Below, one piece after another: positions 17,962 through 26,800 of a DNA stretch of 64,000 nucleotides. The translations under genes and the position numbers were made by a program. The stretch is from Maridesulfovibrio zosterae DSM 11974. Its GTDB lineage: Bacteria; Desulfobacterota; Desulfovibrionia; Desulfovibrionales; Desulfovibrionaceae. Each line of letters begins with the position of its first letter. The stretch's first letter is position 1. The notes under the pieces were generated by a model. The model was not told the origin of the DNA. It did not search any database and worked only from the letters and a program-made list of their open reading frames with translations. Where the stretch lies: positions 310,001-374,000 of the forward strand of contig NZ_AUDC01000012.1 in assembly GCF_000425265.1 (NCBI RefSeq), given 5' to 3'.

Positions 17962-19566
17962 ATGACAACAGAAGTACAAGAAGACATTGCTTTACAACAT
18001 TTCGTGGAACAATCACTGGACAAATTAAACCAGATTGAAAATGCATTGATGCAACTTGAAAAAAGTAAATCTCCATCAGCTGTATCCGTCCTTCAAGTAT
18101 ACGGGATACTTACTTCGCTTAAAGAAAGTGCTGCCCTTTTGGAGTTGCGCAAAATAAGTTCTGTTTCAAGTGCCATAGGGCAGGTACTGGATAAAGTATA
18201 TAAAAACGAGGTTGAACTGAGCCCGGATCTATTAAACATTATTATTGATTCATTTGATAAATTGAATGAAATGGTAAGTAATGCAACCCTCAGTGAAGAT
18301 TATGATATTCGCATCGTTACTCTTCCTCTTGAAGAACTTGCTAAAACAGAGATTGTGCTAGAAGAATTGGAACAAGAGAAAAAGAGACCTGCACCCCAAA
18401 GACAGGTCATTCGAGCCCCAGAGCATAAACCGGAAGTTACTCCTGACCCTGTTGTTGAAACATCACCATCTGCAACATTTGAGGAGGAAACAAACCTTGA
18501 GCCTGTTGCAAAACCAGTTGTCCGCAGTATTTCAGCAACTAAGTTCCGTAAAAATTATGGAATAACAAAAGAAATTGATCTTGCCAGTAATTCAAATCCG
18601 CTCGGTGTTTCAAAGGCTGTTTCCAACACAATCATTAGTATGGCAGAAAATTGCTTTGCATTTGAAAACAATAACTCAGACAGTCTTAAATTCGGATTAG
18701 CCAAACGTTATGATGTTCCGGAACAATCAATTATTGTAGCCAACAGTGCTATTGAACTTCTCGATTTAACTCTGCGATTATCTGTTATTCCCGGTATTGA
18801 CCATATTTTAAGTTATGAACACGGAATGCCTGATTACAGCAGAGTGGCTGCGCTATGCGGAGTCGAACTTATGCGTTTGCAGCGGGGCAGAAATTTCTCA
18901 CCTCCTCTTGATCAGATGGTTACAACCGCTAACGAAAACACTGCTGCAGTACTTATCACGAACCCCGATATACCATCAGGTTACGGTCTACCCGCTGAAG
19001 AATTAGCTACAATGGCTAACCTGCTTCCTGACCGGACTTTACTAATTGTTGACGAACGTTCTGTTGAATTTGCATGGCCGGAAGATGATTACTCTATGCT
19101 CAACTTTATTGAAAAGGCCCCTAATCTTGTTATTTTAAGAAGTTTTTCATGGTCATTCGGCCTGCACGGCGTGCGCCTGGGATATGCAATTATGAATCCT
19201 GAACGTGCTATACAGTTTGAAGAATCAAGACTGCCTATTCCGATCAATCCGCTTAATCTGAGTGCAGGTCTGGCCGCTCTTAATCACAACGAATTTTACT
19301 ACTCGACAATTGCCCTGATTATCCGTGGACGTGAGCGGGTGCAAAACGGACTGAAAGAGCTTGGCTGCACAGTTTACCCCAGCCAAAGCAGTTTTGTAAT
19401 GTTCAATGCTGCCATACCTGCTGAAGATCTTTATAATAAGATGCTTGAATACGGTTTTAAATTGAAAAAGCTAGACGAGTACGGTCTTCCTGATCTGCTT
19501 ACAGTTTCAATTGGAAACAACTCACAAAACAGAATGTTTCTAGCTGCGATGAGAAATGTTTTATAA
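17962..19566 (+). CDS. Fusion of degenerate Hpt domain and PLP-lysine-less HisC-like aminotransferase fold
   Basis: The 534-residue protein has three parts. Residues about 8-108 resemble the Hpt/CheA-P1 helical bundle (FVEQSLDKLNQIENALMQLE, then GQVLDKVYKNEVELSPDLL), but the phospho-histidine motif H-T-L-K-G-S-A reads TSLKESA (51-57), with Thr for His. A Pro/Glu-rich linker follows (about 135-188). Residues 195-534 align with histidinol-phosphate aminotransferases (SNPLG 211-215, VDE 363-365, GVRLGY 403-408). The lysine that forms the Schiff base with PLP (SKAFGL in HisC) is Trp397 (SWSFGL, codon TGG at 19150). The PLP-contacting Asn of NPTG is Ile337 (DIPSG), the Tyr of DEAY is Ser367, and the Arg of LRITVG is Thr (LTVSIG). 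It is therefore a probable double pseudoenzyme. Its GGGGG-led Shine-Dalgarno sequence (AGGGGGAAAA) is good, and a lipoprotein gene follows after 16 bases. Function unknown. Confidence 0.85.
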   Translation: MTTEVQEDIALQHFVEQSLDKLNQIENALMQLEKSKSPSAVSVLQVYGILTSLKESAALLELRKISSVSSAIGQVLDKVYKNEVELSPDLLNIIIDSFDKLNEMVSNATLSEDYDIRIVTLPLEELAKTEIVLEELEQEKKRPAPQRQVIRAPEHKPEVTPDPVVETSPSATFEEETNLEPVAKPVVRSISATKFRKNYGITKEIDLASNSNPLGVSKAVSNTIISMAENCFAFENNNSDSLKFGLAKRYDVPEQSIIVANSAIELLDLTLRLSVIPGIDHILSYEHGMPDYSRVAALCGVELMRLQRGRNFSPPLDQMVTTANENTAAVLITNPDIPSGYGLPAEELATMANLLPDRTLLIVDERSVEFAWPEDDYSMLNFIEKAPNLVILRSFSWSFGLHGVRLGYAIMNPERAIQFEESRLPIPINPLNLSAGLAALNHNEFYYSTIALIIRGRERVQNGLKELGCTVYPSQSSFVMFNAAIPAEDLYNKMLEYGFKLKKLDEYGLPDLLTVSIGNNSQNRMFLAAMRNVL

Positions 19567-19582
19567 ACAGGAGACTATTAAT

Positions 19583-19897
19583 ATGATAAAAAATATCTTT
19601 ATCATGGCAATATTATTCACCCTTGCTGGATGTGCAGGCAACCAGACATCAATGCAGGACGTAACAGCTTATTGTCGCTCATATACAACTAATGATCTAT
19701 GTGACTCACAAAACACAATCTGTGCTAAATACTCTGAAATCATGCTGCATCCCTATAAGTCAGTTAAAGATTGCCGCCAAAGTTGTGAACAGGTCAAAGC
19801 TAATTCATGGGAACAAAGGGATCTTGGTAGCTGCAACAAGCTATTTGAAGCCATTGAAGACAAATGTAATGAGTTCTGTGACGCCAGCTATAAATAG
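19583..19897 (+). CDS. Small cysteine-rich lipoprotein
   Basis: The 104-residue protein has a lipoprotein signal with lipobox LAGC at about residues 16-19 (after a hydrophobic stretch IKNIFIMAILFT). The mature part holds eight further cysteines, including spaced pairs (CRQSC, KCNEFC), suggesting disulfides in the periplasm or at the outer membrane. An in-frame ATG at 19556 lies inside the previous gene; the ATG at 19583 is chosen because AGGAG precedes it and it places the signal peptide correctly. It starts 16 bases after the pseudoenzyme gene, so the two are probably co-transcribed. I do not recognise the family. Confidence 0.8.
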   Translation: MIKNIFIMAILFTLAGCAGNQTSMQDVTAYCRSYTTNDLCDSQNTICAKYSEIMLHPYKSVKDCRQSCEQVKANSWEQRDLGSCNKLFEAIEDKCNEFCDASYK

Positions 19898-20029
19898 ACT
19901 CTAAAAGTTGCAAGAGCATAAGCTCTGACGTATGAGCTTGGAAATAATTACTGACTATTTTATTTACGGTACGGGCTCTACCACTACTTGGTAACAGCTA
20001 ACATATTTTATTAAAAGGAACCTTTGATC

Positions 20030-22099
20030 ATGCTTAAACGGTTTACTGTCGGGCAAAAAATATTCTGCAGCTTTCTAATAGTTTTTATCCTTTTCGGCGC
20101 TGTTGGTCTGCAATCGCTGAAAGCGTTAAAAGACTCATCCAAAGGATTTACCGGCTACAGGGAATATGCAAAAGACTCCAACTTGCTCGGTGATATACAG
20201 GCTAAAGTTCTTGAAGGCACTACAGATGTCAAAGACTACATTATTACAGGAGACAATAAGTACCGATTAAAATATTCGGATAACGTGAAGAAACTTTATC
20301 CACTTATTGCTTCAGCTGAAAAAATTCTGACATCTGACACAAGAAAAGAACTGCTGCTTGAGGTTAAAAATCTTCTTGAAAATTATGACAAGAGCTTTGT
20401 TGAGGTTGCCAAATCTCAGGTGAAAAGAGATAAAATAACTACCGATTTTTTGGTTCCTGCAGGCATAGCCATGGAGCAAACTTTTGAAAAGATTATCGAC
20501 AATTTAGGCAAAACTAAAAATAACAGTGAAGCCTTATACTGGTGTGCCAAAGGTGTGCGAAACCTTATACTCGGCAGATTATATACTGCTAAGTACCTTG
20601 AAGTAAGCCTAAAATCTCATTCACGGAAATCTTTAGATGAGATGCAACATCTGAAAATTGTCTTGAATAATCTTTCAGCAATTCTTAATAAGCAAAACTC
20701 TAGGCATCTTAAAGCAATTACAAAATCATATGATATTTATGTTAAAGAAGTACATGAACTTATAACAGCGACTGAAGAACGCGACAGACTTATCAATACA
20801 GAATTAGACGTTTTAGGCCCTAAAATAGCAGAAATTATTGAAAAAGCAAAACAATCCGTTATAGCTGACCAGAGCATTTTAGGTCCTTCTTTACAGAAAA
20901 ATAATGATCTGGCTATCATGAATGTTTATATTATAGGTCTATGCGTTGTTATACTCGGGCTTGGAGCTGTTTTCATAATCGGGCGCGATATCACCCTGCC
21001 TTTACGTAAAGTTGTCGAAGCTGCTTACCGTATTGCTGAAGGTGACATGAGTCAGACTATATCTGAAACTGACCGTAAGGATGAATTAGGGGCCCTTGCC
21101 AGAGCCTTTAACCGAATGACAGGCTCACTTAACGAAATGGCAGAAGCAATGGAACGAGTGGCTGATTCAGATCTTACAGTTACGATCCTGCCAAGATCTG
21201 AAAATGACACTATTGGTAAAGCTTTAGCTATTATGGTTGAAAACCTGAAAAGTGATAGCCAGAAAATTCAAGAAACAGTGCGAACCCTTTCATCATCTCT
21301 TTCCCAAATTTCAGCAGCATCCGCAGAGCTTACTGCCAGCGCTGCTGAAACTGCTAGTGCTGTAGCTGAAACTAATGCTACTGTTGAAGAAGTAAAACAG
21401 ACTGCACATCTTTCAAATGAGAAATCACGTCAAGTAGCTGAAGTTGCCCGTAAGGCTGTGGCTACCTCTCAGCAGGGTAAGCATGCAGCTGAAGAGGCTG
21501 CTTCAGGTATGAAAAATATCCGTATGCAGATGGATACTATTGCTCAGTCTATTGTAAAGTTGTCTGAGCAGTCACAGCATATCGGCGACATCATATTTGT
21601 TGTAAACGATATTGCTGATCAGTCTAATATTCTGGCTGTAAATGCCTCCATCGAGGCTTCTAAAGCAGGGGAGGAAGGACGTGGTTTTACAGTTGTAGCC
21701 AGGGAAATCCGTAATCTTTCTGATCAATCAAAGCACTCAGTGTCACAGATCCAATCAATCCTAGCTGACATTCAAAAAGCCACAAGTTCTGCGGTTATGA
21801 TTACCGAAGAAGGCGGAAAAGCCGTAGAGACAGGGGCAAACCTGTCTTCCCAGACTGGTGATGTTATCCTTAACCTCAGCACTGTAATTAATCAGTCAGC
21901 CCAATCATCTGCTCAAATTGCAGCCTCCAGCCAGGAACAACTTGCAGGAATGGATCAGGTTGCAGTTGCACTAGGCTCGATTAAACAGGCAGGAGAACAG
22001 AACCTCGAAAGCTCTAGACAATTGGAAGAAGCGGTTAAAGACCTTGACCAACAAGCACATTCACTTAAAGACATGATGGAACGATTCAAATTATCATAA
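20030..22099 (+). CDS. Methyl-accepting chemotaxis protein
   Basis: The 689-residue receptor has TM1 (about 11-31), a periplasmic helical sensor region (about 32-300, probably a four-helix-bundle type rather than Cache), TM2 (about 303-322), HAMP (about 323-375, LPLRKVVEAAYRIAEGDMS), and a long cytoplasmic signalling hairpin. The tip reads NDIADQSNILAVNASIEASK, a variant of the usual DQTNLLALNAAIEAAR that still keeps the CheA/CheW contacts. No C-terminal CheR-binding pentapeptide is present. AAAAGGA precedes the ATG at 20030; a TTG at 20024 is in frame but less likely. It signals to CheA for taxis; the ligand is unknown. It ends at a strong terminator. Confidence 0.92.
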   Translation: MLKRFTVGQKIFCSFLIVFILFGAVGLQSLKALKDSSKGFTGYREYAKDSNLLGDIQAKVLEGTTDVKDYIITGDNKYRLKYSDNVKKLYPLIASAEKILTSDTRKELLLEVKNLLENYDKSFVEVAKSQVKRDKITTDFLVPAGIAMEQTFEKIIDNLGKTKNNSEALYWCAKGVRNLILGRLYTAKYLEVSLKSHSRKSLDEMQHLKIVLNNLSAILNKQNSRHLKAITKSYDIYVKEVHELITATEERDRLINTELDVLGPKIAEIIEKAKQSVIADQSILGPSLQKNNDLAIMNVYIIGLCVVILGLGAVFIIGRDITLPLRKVVEAAYRIAEGDMSQTISETDRKDELGALARAFNRMTGSLNEMAEAMERVADSDLTVTILPRSENDTIGKALAIMVENLKSDSQKIQETVRTLSSSLSQISAASAELTASAAETASAVAETNATVEEVKQTAHLSNEKSRQVAEVARKAVATSQQGKHAAEEAASGMKNIRMQMDTIAQSIVKLSEQSQHIGDIIFVVNDIADQSNILAVNASIEASKAGEEGRGFTVVAREIRNLSDQSKHSVSQIQSILADIQKATSSAVMITEEGGKAVETGANLSSQTGDVILNLSTVINQSAQSSAQIAASSQEQLAGMDQVAVALGSIKQAGEQNLESSRQLEEAVKDLDQQAHSLKDMMERFKLS

Positions 22100-22180
22100 C
22101 CCCGCACTTAACTATATAATTTAACTTAACAAGTTGTGTTAATTTAAAATTTAAACTCGCACTATGGCCTGTAAAAATCA

Positions 22181-22221
22181 GCCAGTTTTGCCTATTTTTC
22201 AGGGCAAAACTGGCCTTTTTT
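22181..22221 (+). terminator. Terminator after the chemoreceptor gene
   Basis: GCCAGTTTTGCC (22181-22192) and GGCAAAACTGGC (22203-22214) are perfect arms of a 12-base stem followed by CTTTTTTAT. Confidence 0.92.
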
Positions 22222-22664
22222 ATAAACTTTTAAAACTCTCCTCCCCACAAAAACAGCAATTTCTTAATCTATCCATGCCGTTTTACGAAATCACACTCTT
22301 CTTTTTAAATAAAAACGAAAAATTCTGCTTAAATTTACAATTTTTACAATTTAAAACCAATCAAACAACTATATTTTACATCTCAACGTGATGAATTGAC
22401 GTTTAAATCTTCTTTTCACACACATAACACCCTTATTTAATTAACTTTATTATAAAAACTACCATTTTTTGAGTTATTCCTTAAATAAATCAATCAGTTA
22501 GGATTAAAAACAATCTCAATATATAAACACTTAAAATTATAGATAATTTATTGTTTTTTGAGTATTTTTGCAAAAATGTCTTTTTTATTTTTGTTTTTTG
22601 ATATAATTTTCATCAAACAATGACGAAATCGGAATTTCTTAATGAACATTTCAGGAGGTAAAGA
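22222..22664 (+). promoter_or_regulatory. AT-rich upstream region of the liv operon
   Basis: 443 bases without a credible gene, clearly more AT-rich than its surroundings, with many A and T tracts of five to six bases at about helical spacing. Such DNA is often curved and bound by nucleoid proteins. A TATAAT at 22602-22607 is a possible -10 box about 60 bases before the livK start, but no good -35 box lies at the right distance. A strong Shine-Dalgarno sequence (AGGAGGT) stands just before livK. Confidence 0.45.
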
Positions 22665-23846
22665 ATGAAGAAGGTTATTATCAAGTCACTTATGGTTCTC
22701 ATGGTTATGAGTTTTGCTATTGCCATGATAGCCGGCTGCTCAAAAGAAGAAGAGAAAATCAAAATCGGATTCAACATCCCACTTACTGGCGATATCCCAA
22801 AAGTGGGTGAAGCTTCTAAAAATGCAGCTGAAATGCTTCTGGCAGATATCAACGCACAGGGCGGTCTTGAAGTTGGCGGCAAAAAGATTCCTCTCCAGTT
22901 TTTTTACGAAGATAATGAATCAAAAGCAGAATCTGCAGTTAACGTTGCGCTGAAACTTATTGAACAGAACGGAGTTGTCGCTATTATAGGCCCCAACTCT
23001 TCAAAACAGGCTGTTCCTGCAGGTGGAACCTGTAACGACAACCGCACTCCTATGGTATCCCCATGGTCTACCAACCCAGACACCACCAAAAACCGCCCTT
23101 GGGTTTTCCGTGCAGCTTTCCTAGACCCATTCCAGGGACCTGTTGCCGTGAACTTCGCAACAAAGCAGTTTAAAGCTACCAAGGCTGCAGTTCTTTTTGA
23201 TGTTTCCAACGACTACTCAAAAGGTCTTGCTGAAATATTCAAAGATGTATTTGAAAAGAAAAACGGCGGAGAATCCGTTGTTGCTTTCGAATCACATGGA
23301 ACCAAAGATCAGGATTTCTCAGCACAGCTCACAAAAATCATCAATTCCAAACCTGATTTCATTTTTGTACCTGACAACTACAATCAGGTTGCACTTATTG
23401 TTAAACAGGCCCGCGACCTCGGTTGGACAGGACCATTCATGGGTTCTGATGCATGGGGTTCCGCTGAGCTGATGAAACTTTGCGGCGATGACTGCAAAGG
23501 ACAGTTTTTCTCCACACACTATGCTGCTGCAGGCGCGAAAGGCGCAACAAAGGAATTCATCGACCGTTACGAAGCAAAATACGGCGAAACTCCTGACGAT
23601 GTTGCAGCCCTCACATGGGATGCTGCCCGCCTTGTACTTCAGGCTATTCAGGATGCAGGATCATATAATCCAAATGTTAAAGACGAACGCAAAGCTATCC
23701 GTGATGCGCTGAGTTCTATCAAAGAATTCGCAGGAATCACCGGCTCCATGAAATTTGACAGCCAGGGTGACCCCATCAAATGTGCTGTTGTTGTACGTAT
23801 TGATGACAACGGCAACTTTGTTTTCGCAGAATCAGTCTGCCCCTAG
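22665..23846 (+). CDS. livK: Branched-chain amino acid ABC transporter, substrate-binding lipoprotein
   Basis: The 393-residue protein starts with a lipoprotein signal peptide with lipobox IAGC (residues about 22-25) and continues with the type I periplasmic binding fold of Leu/Ile/Val-binding proteins: KIGFNIPLTGDIPKVGE, AEMLLADINAQGG, VVAIIGPNSSKQAVP, and later the FMGSDAWGS hinge region. It is anchored to the membrane and passes the ligand to LivHM. It is the first gene of livKHMGF. The exact ligand (Leu/Ile/Val or another small amide or amino acid) cannot be told from sequence. Confidence 0.93.
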   Translation: MKKVIIKSLMVLMVMSFAIAMIAGCSKEEEKIKIGFNIPLTGDIPKVGEASKNAAEMLLADINAQGGLEVGGKKIPLQFFYEDNESKAESAVNVALKLIEQNGVVAIIGPNSSKQAVPAGGTCNDNRTPMVSPWSTNPDTTKNRPWVFRAAFLDPFQGPVAVNFATKQFKATKAAVLFDVSNDYSKGLAEIFKDVFEKKNGGESVVAFESHGTKDQDFSAQLTKIINSKPDFIFVPDNYNQVALIVKQARDLGWTGPFMGSDAWGSAELMKLCGDDCKGQFFSTHYAAAGAKGATKEFIDRYEAKYGETPDDVAALTWDAARLVLQAIQDAGSYNPNVKDERKAIRDALSSIKEFAGITGSMKFDSQGDPIKCAVVVRIDDNGNFVFAESVCP

Positions 23847-23861
23847 TTATTGAATAATATT

Positions 23862-23893
23862 CAGGCGGCGGTTTTTTACAACTCCGTCGTCTG
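23862..23893 (+). promoter_or_regulatory. Intercistronic hairpin between livK and livH
   Basis: CAGGCGGCGG (23862-23871) pairs with CCGTCGTCTG (23884-23893) over ten base pairs, two of them G-U. No T run follows immediately. Such hairpins after binding-protein genes often protect the upstream mRNA or attenuate transcription, giving more binding protein than membrane components; that role is inferred. Confidence 0.55.
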
Positions 23894-24001
23894 ATTTATT
23901 AAATTCCCAATAGATGCTGCCGTTCGGAGTAGGTCTGAAAGGCTTTTTATTTTAATACAAACCCTATGATGGGTTTTAAAGAAGTAGAGGAATGACCAAA
24001 A

Positions 24002-24910
24002 GTGGATATCCTCATCCAGAACCTGCTTAACGCGCTGCAATGGGGTAGCTTTTACGCTCTCATTGCACTCGGTTACACACTTGTTTACGGAGTACTGCTC
24101 CTGATCAACTTCGCTCATGGCGATATTTTTATGGTCGGGGCATACATCGCTTTTTTTGTTGCGACTTTTCTCCTTGGACTTTTTGACTTTGCACCCTGGA
24201 TGGTGCTTGCTCTGACTGTTCCGCTCACCATGATACTAACAGCCGGAGTCGGGGTAACACTTGAAAGAATTGCCTACCGTCCTCTTAGACGAAAAGGAGC
24301 CCATAGACTCTACGTTGTTATTACTGCTCTTATGTGCGGTCTGATTCTTGAAAACGGAAACCTTGCCCTGCTGGGAGCAAGCCGTAAAAAATTTCCCGAA
24401 CTACTAGATAAAGTAATCTACACATGGGGCAATGTTTCAGTTACCAACCTGAAAATTATTGTTATTTTTGCAGCTATCGCGGTTTTCCTACTTCTTGAGT
24501 TCATTGTCACCCGTACTAGAATAGGTATGGCAATGCGTGGGATTTCATATGACAAATTCGCCATTCCGCTCATGGGCATTCCCATTGACAGCGTAATTGT
24601 TTTCACCTTTGTACTCGGTTCAGGTATGGCCGGACTTGCAGGCCTACTTTTCGCCATGTCTTATCCGGTTCTTGAACCTTACATGGGGGCACTCATCGGG
24701 TGGAAAGCATTTATTGCAGCGGTAGTCGGTGGTATAGGTGATATTCGCGGCGCTTTTCTGGGCGGTTTTCTGCTCGGCTTCATCGAAGTCGGCGTTGTTG
24801 CAGTATTCCCATCCACATACAGAGACCTTTTCGCATTTTCAATTCTGCTGATGATTCTCTGGATTAAGCCGACGGGAATATTCGGTGTTGCCAAGACAAC
24901 AAAGATTTAA
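24002..24910 (+). CDS. livH: Branched-chain amino acid ABC transporter permease LivH
   Basis: The 302-residue membrane protein has about eight hydrophobic helices and the LivH N-terminus (LLNALQWGSFYALIALGYTLVYG), followed by LINFAHGDIFMVGAY, which is diagnostic for the family, and the conserved cytoplasmic coupling segment with GLAGLLFAM and AAVVGGIGDIRGAFLGG. Translation starts at GTG 24002, with AGAGGA upstream. It pairs with LivM in the inner membrane. Confidence 0.94.
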   Translation: MDILIQNLLNALQWGSFYALIALGYTLVYGVLLLINFAHGDIFMVGAYIAFFVATFLLGLFDFAPWMVLALTVPLTMILTAGVGVTLERIAYRPLRRKGAHRLYVVITALMCGLILENGNLALLGASRKKFPELLDKVIYTWGNVSVTNLKIIVIFAAIAVFLLLEFIVTRTRIGMAMRGISYDKFAIPLMGIPIDSVIVFTFVLGSGMAGLAGLLFAMSYPVLEPYMGALIGWKAFIAAVVGGIGDIRGAFLGGFLLGFIEVGVVAVFPSTYRDLFAFSILLMILWIKPTGIFGVAKTTKI

Positions 24911-24928
24911 GGTATCGGAATCAACATA

Positions 24929-26005
24929 ATGCAAAAGTACAGTTTCAACATTGGAATTTGGGCCATGGCAGGTATTGTCATAGCTATGTCCCAGTTCGGA
25001 GCTTTAGACTTATATATTCAGTCGGTGATTATGTTCATCGGTATCAATATCATATTGTCTGCCAGCCTGAACGTGGTTAATGGCTACATGGGTGAATTCT
25101 CCTGCGGTCATGCAGGGTTCATGTGCGTCGGAGCTTACGTTTCATCAGTGCTCAGCGTGCTCTTCTTCGCTCAAGATAAAATATTCGGAGCACCACTTCT
25201 GCCCCCGGAACTGGCACCGCTGGGATTTCCTATTATTGTTATTTTCTCAGGACTGGTTGCGGCTGTAACAGGCCTCATTGTAGCCATACCCTCATTTAAA
25301 ACTAGGGGTGACTACCTTGCCATTATCACAATTGCAGCCAACTACATGGTAATATCTGCAATTGAGAACATGGATATGGTAGGCGGTCCAAGAGGCTTTA
25401 TGGGAATGAAGCGTGTGGTTAATGCCATGACCGACGTAGCTGATATTCCCTGGATGATGATCTGGGTTGTACTCGGAACATTTATGAGTATCTGGATGAT
25501 CCGTCGCTTTGTCTCCTCAACATACGGTAAAGGCATTATGTCTATTTGTCAGGATGAGGTTGCAGCAGAAATCATGAGCGTTAATACTAACAAAATGAAA
25601 ATGGCAGCATTCATGCTTTCATCCGGACTTGCAGGAGTAGCAGGCGCTCTTTTTGCTCATGTTCTGGGATATGTTAATCCGCAGTCATTCAACATAATGA
25701 AATCCACTGAATGTCTTGTTATGGTTTACCTTGGCGGAATGGGATCACTCGGAGGTTCTATCCTCTCAGCTATTTTCTTTACCGTTATGCTCGAACTGCT
25801 CAGATTTATTATCCCTGCAATCGACACAGGACTGCATCTGGCGAACATCCTCCCGGCGACTTACCACCTGAGTCAGGTATGGAAATGGGTACTTATCCCG
25901 CTGACCCTGATTTTGCTGATGCAATTCAGGCCCGAAGGAATCATGGGTAACAAAGAATTGCCCGACCTGTTCCCGCGGCTGAAAAAATTCTACAAATTCA
26001 AGTAG
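24929..26005 (+). CDS. livM: Branched-chain amino acid ABC transporter permease LivM
   Basis: The 358-residue permease has about nine membrane segments, the N-terminal NIILSASLNVVNGYMGEFSCGHAGFMCVGAYV, and the coupling region SSGLAGVAGALFAH followed by VMVYLGGMGSLGG. Start ATG 24929 lies 18 bases after the livH stop. It forms the heterodimeric membrane channel with LivH. Confidence 0.94.
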   Translation: MQKYSFNIGIWAMAGIVIAMSQFGALDLYIQSVIMFIGINIILSASLNVVNGYMGEFSCGHAGFMCVGAYVSSVLSVLFFAQDKIFGAPLLPPELAPLGFPIIVIFSGLVAAVTGLIVAIPSFKTRGDYLAIITIAANYMVISAIENMDMVGGPRGFMGMKRVVNAMTDVADIPWMMIWVVLGTFMSIWMIRRFVSSTYGKGIMSICQDEVAAEIMSVNTNKMKMAAFMLSSGLAGVAGALFAHVLGYVNPQSFNIMKSTECLVMVYLGGMGSLGGSILSAIFFTVMLELLRFIIPAIDTGLHLANILPATYHLSQVWKWVLIPLTLILLMQFRPEGIMGNKELPDLFPRLKKFYKFK

Positions 26006-26032
26006 ATTAAATCCGCGAGATAAGGAGAAAAA

Positions 26033-26800
26033 ATGTCACTACTACATATAGACAAACTCACGCAAAGATTCGGAGGGCTGCAAGCCGTATCCGATTTTAA
26101 TATCGAGCTTGAAGAAGGATCTCTTACCGGACTTATCGGCCCTAACGGAGCAGGTAAAACGACCATCTTCAACCTCATTTCAGGCTTTTATCAGCCTTCT
26201 GAGGGGGCCATTACTTTAAACGGTACTCCCACAAAAGGGCTCAAACCGCATCAGGTTACAGCACTAGGAGTTGCGCGAACTTTCCAGAACATCCGTCTCT
26301 GGCATGATATGACCGTTATGGATAATATCCGAATCGCGCAGCATTACCGTATGGGATATGGTTTTTTTGACGCCATCATGCGTTCTAAAAACTACTACCT
26401 TAGGGAAAAAGAAATCGAGCGTATTTCAACAGAGCTCCTCGAATTCATGGACCTCAAGCAATATGCAGAAGAACTGCCCACAAACCTGCCTTACGGTTTG
26501 CAGCGGCGCGTTGAAATAGCTCGCGCGATGTCCATTCAACCCCACCTGCTGCTTCTTGATGAGCCTGCAGCCGGGCTTAACTCAGCAGATGTTGAAGGAC
26601 TCATTAAACTGATTAAGTGGATTCACGATGAATTTGACATCACAATTCTGATGATTGAACACCAGATGAAGGTTGTCATGAGTCTATGTTCGTGGATTAA
26701 ATGCATTGATTTCGGTGCAACAATTGCCGAAGGAACACCTGAAGATATTCAGTCCAGTGAGACTGTTATCAAAGCTTACTTGGGAGATGATTCAATTTGA
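26033..26800 (+). CDS. livG: Branched-chain amino acid ABC transporter ATPase LivG
   Basis: The 255-residue ATPase has Walker A GPNGAGKTT, Q-loop in ARTFQNIRLW, the signature LPYGLQRRVEIARAM (a variant of LSGGQ that is usual in LivG), Walker B LLLLDEPAAGLN, and the switch histidine in MIEHQMK. AAGGAG precedes the ATG. Its stop codon overlaps the livF start. Confidence 0.95.
   Translation: MSLLHIDKLTQRFGGLQAVSDFNIELEEGSLTGLIGPNGAGKTTIFNLISGFYQPSEGAITLNGTPTKGLKPHQVTALGVARTFQNIRLWHDMTVMDNIRIAQHYRMGYGFFDAIMRSKNYYLREKEIERISTELLEFMDLKQYAEELPTNLPYGLQRRVEIARAMSIQPHLLLLDEPAAGLNSADVEGLIKLIKWIHDEFDITILMIEHQMKVVMSLCSWIKCIDFGATIAEGTPEDIQSSETVIKAYLGDDSI

Noticed and set aside
22164-22391. 75-codon open frame downstream of the chemoreceptor
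   Set aside because: It runs straight through the terminator hairpin 22181-22214 and is Phe/Leu/Lys-rich chance translation of AT-rich DNA.
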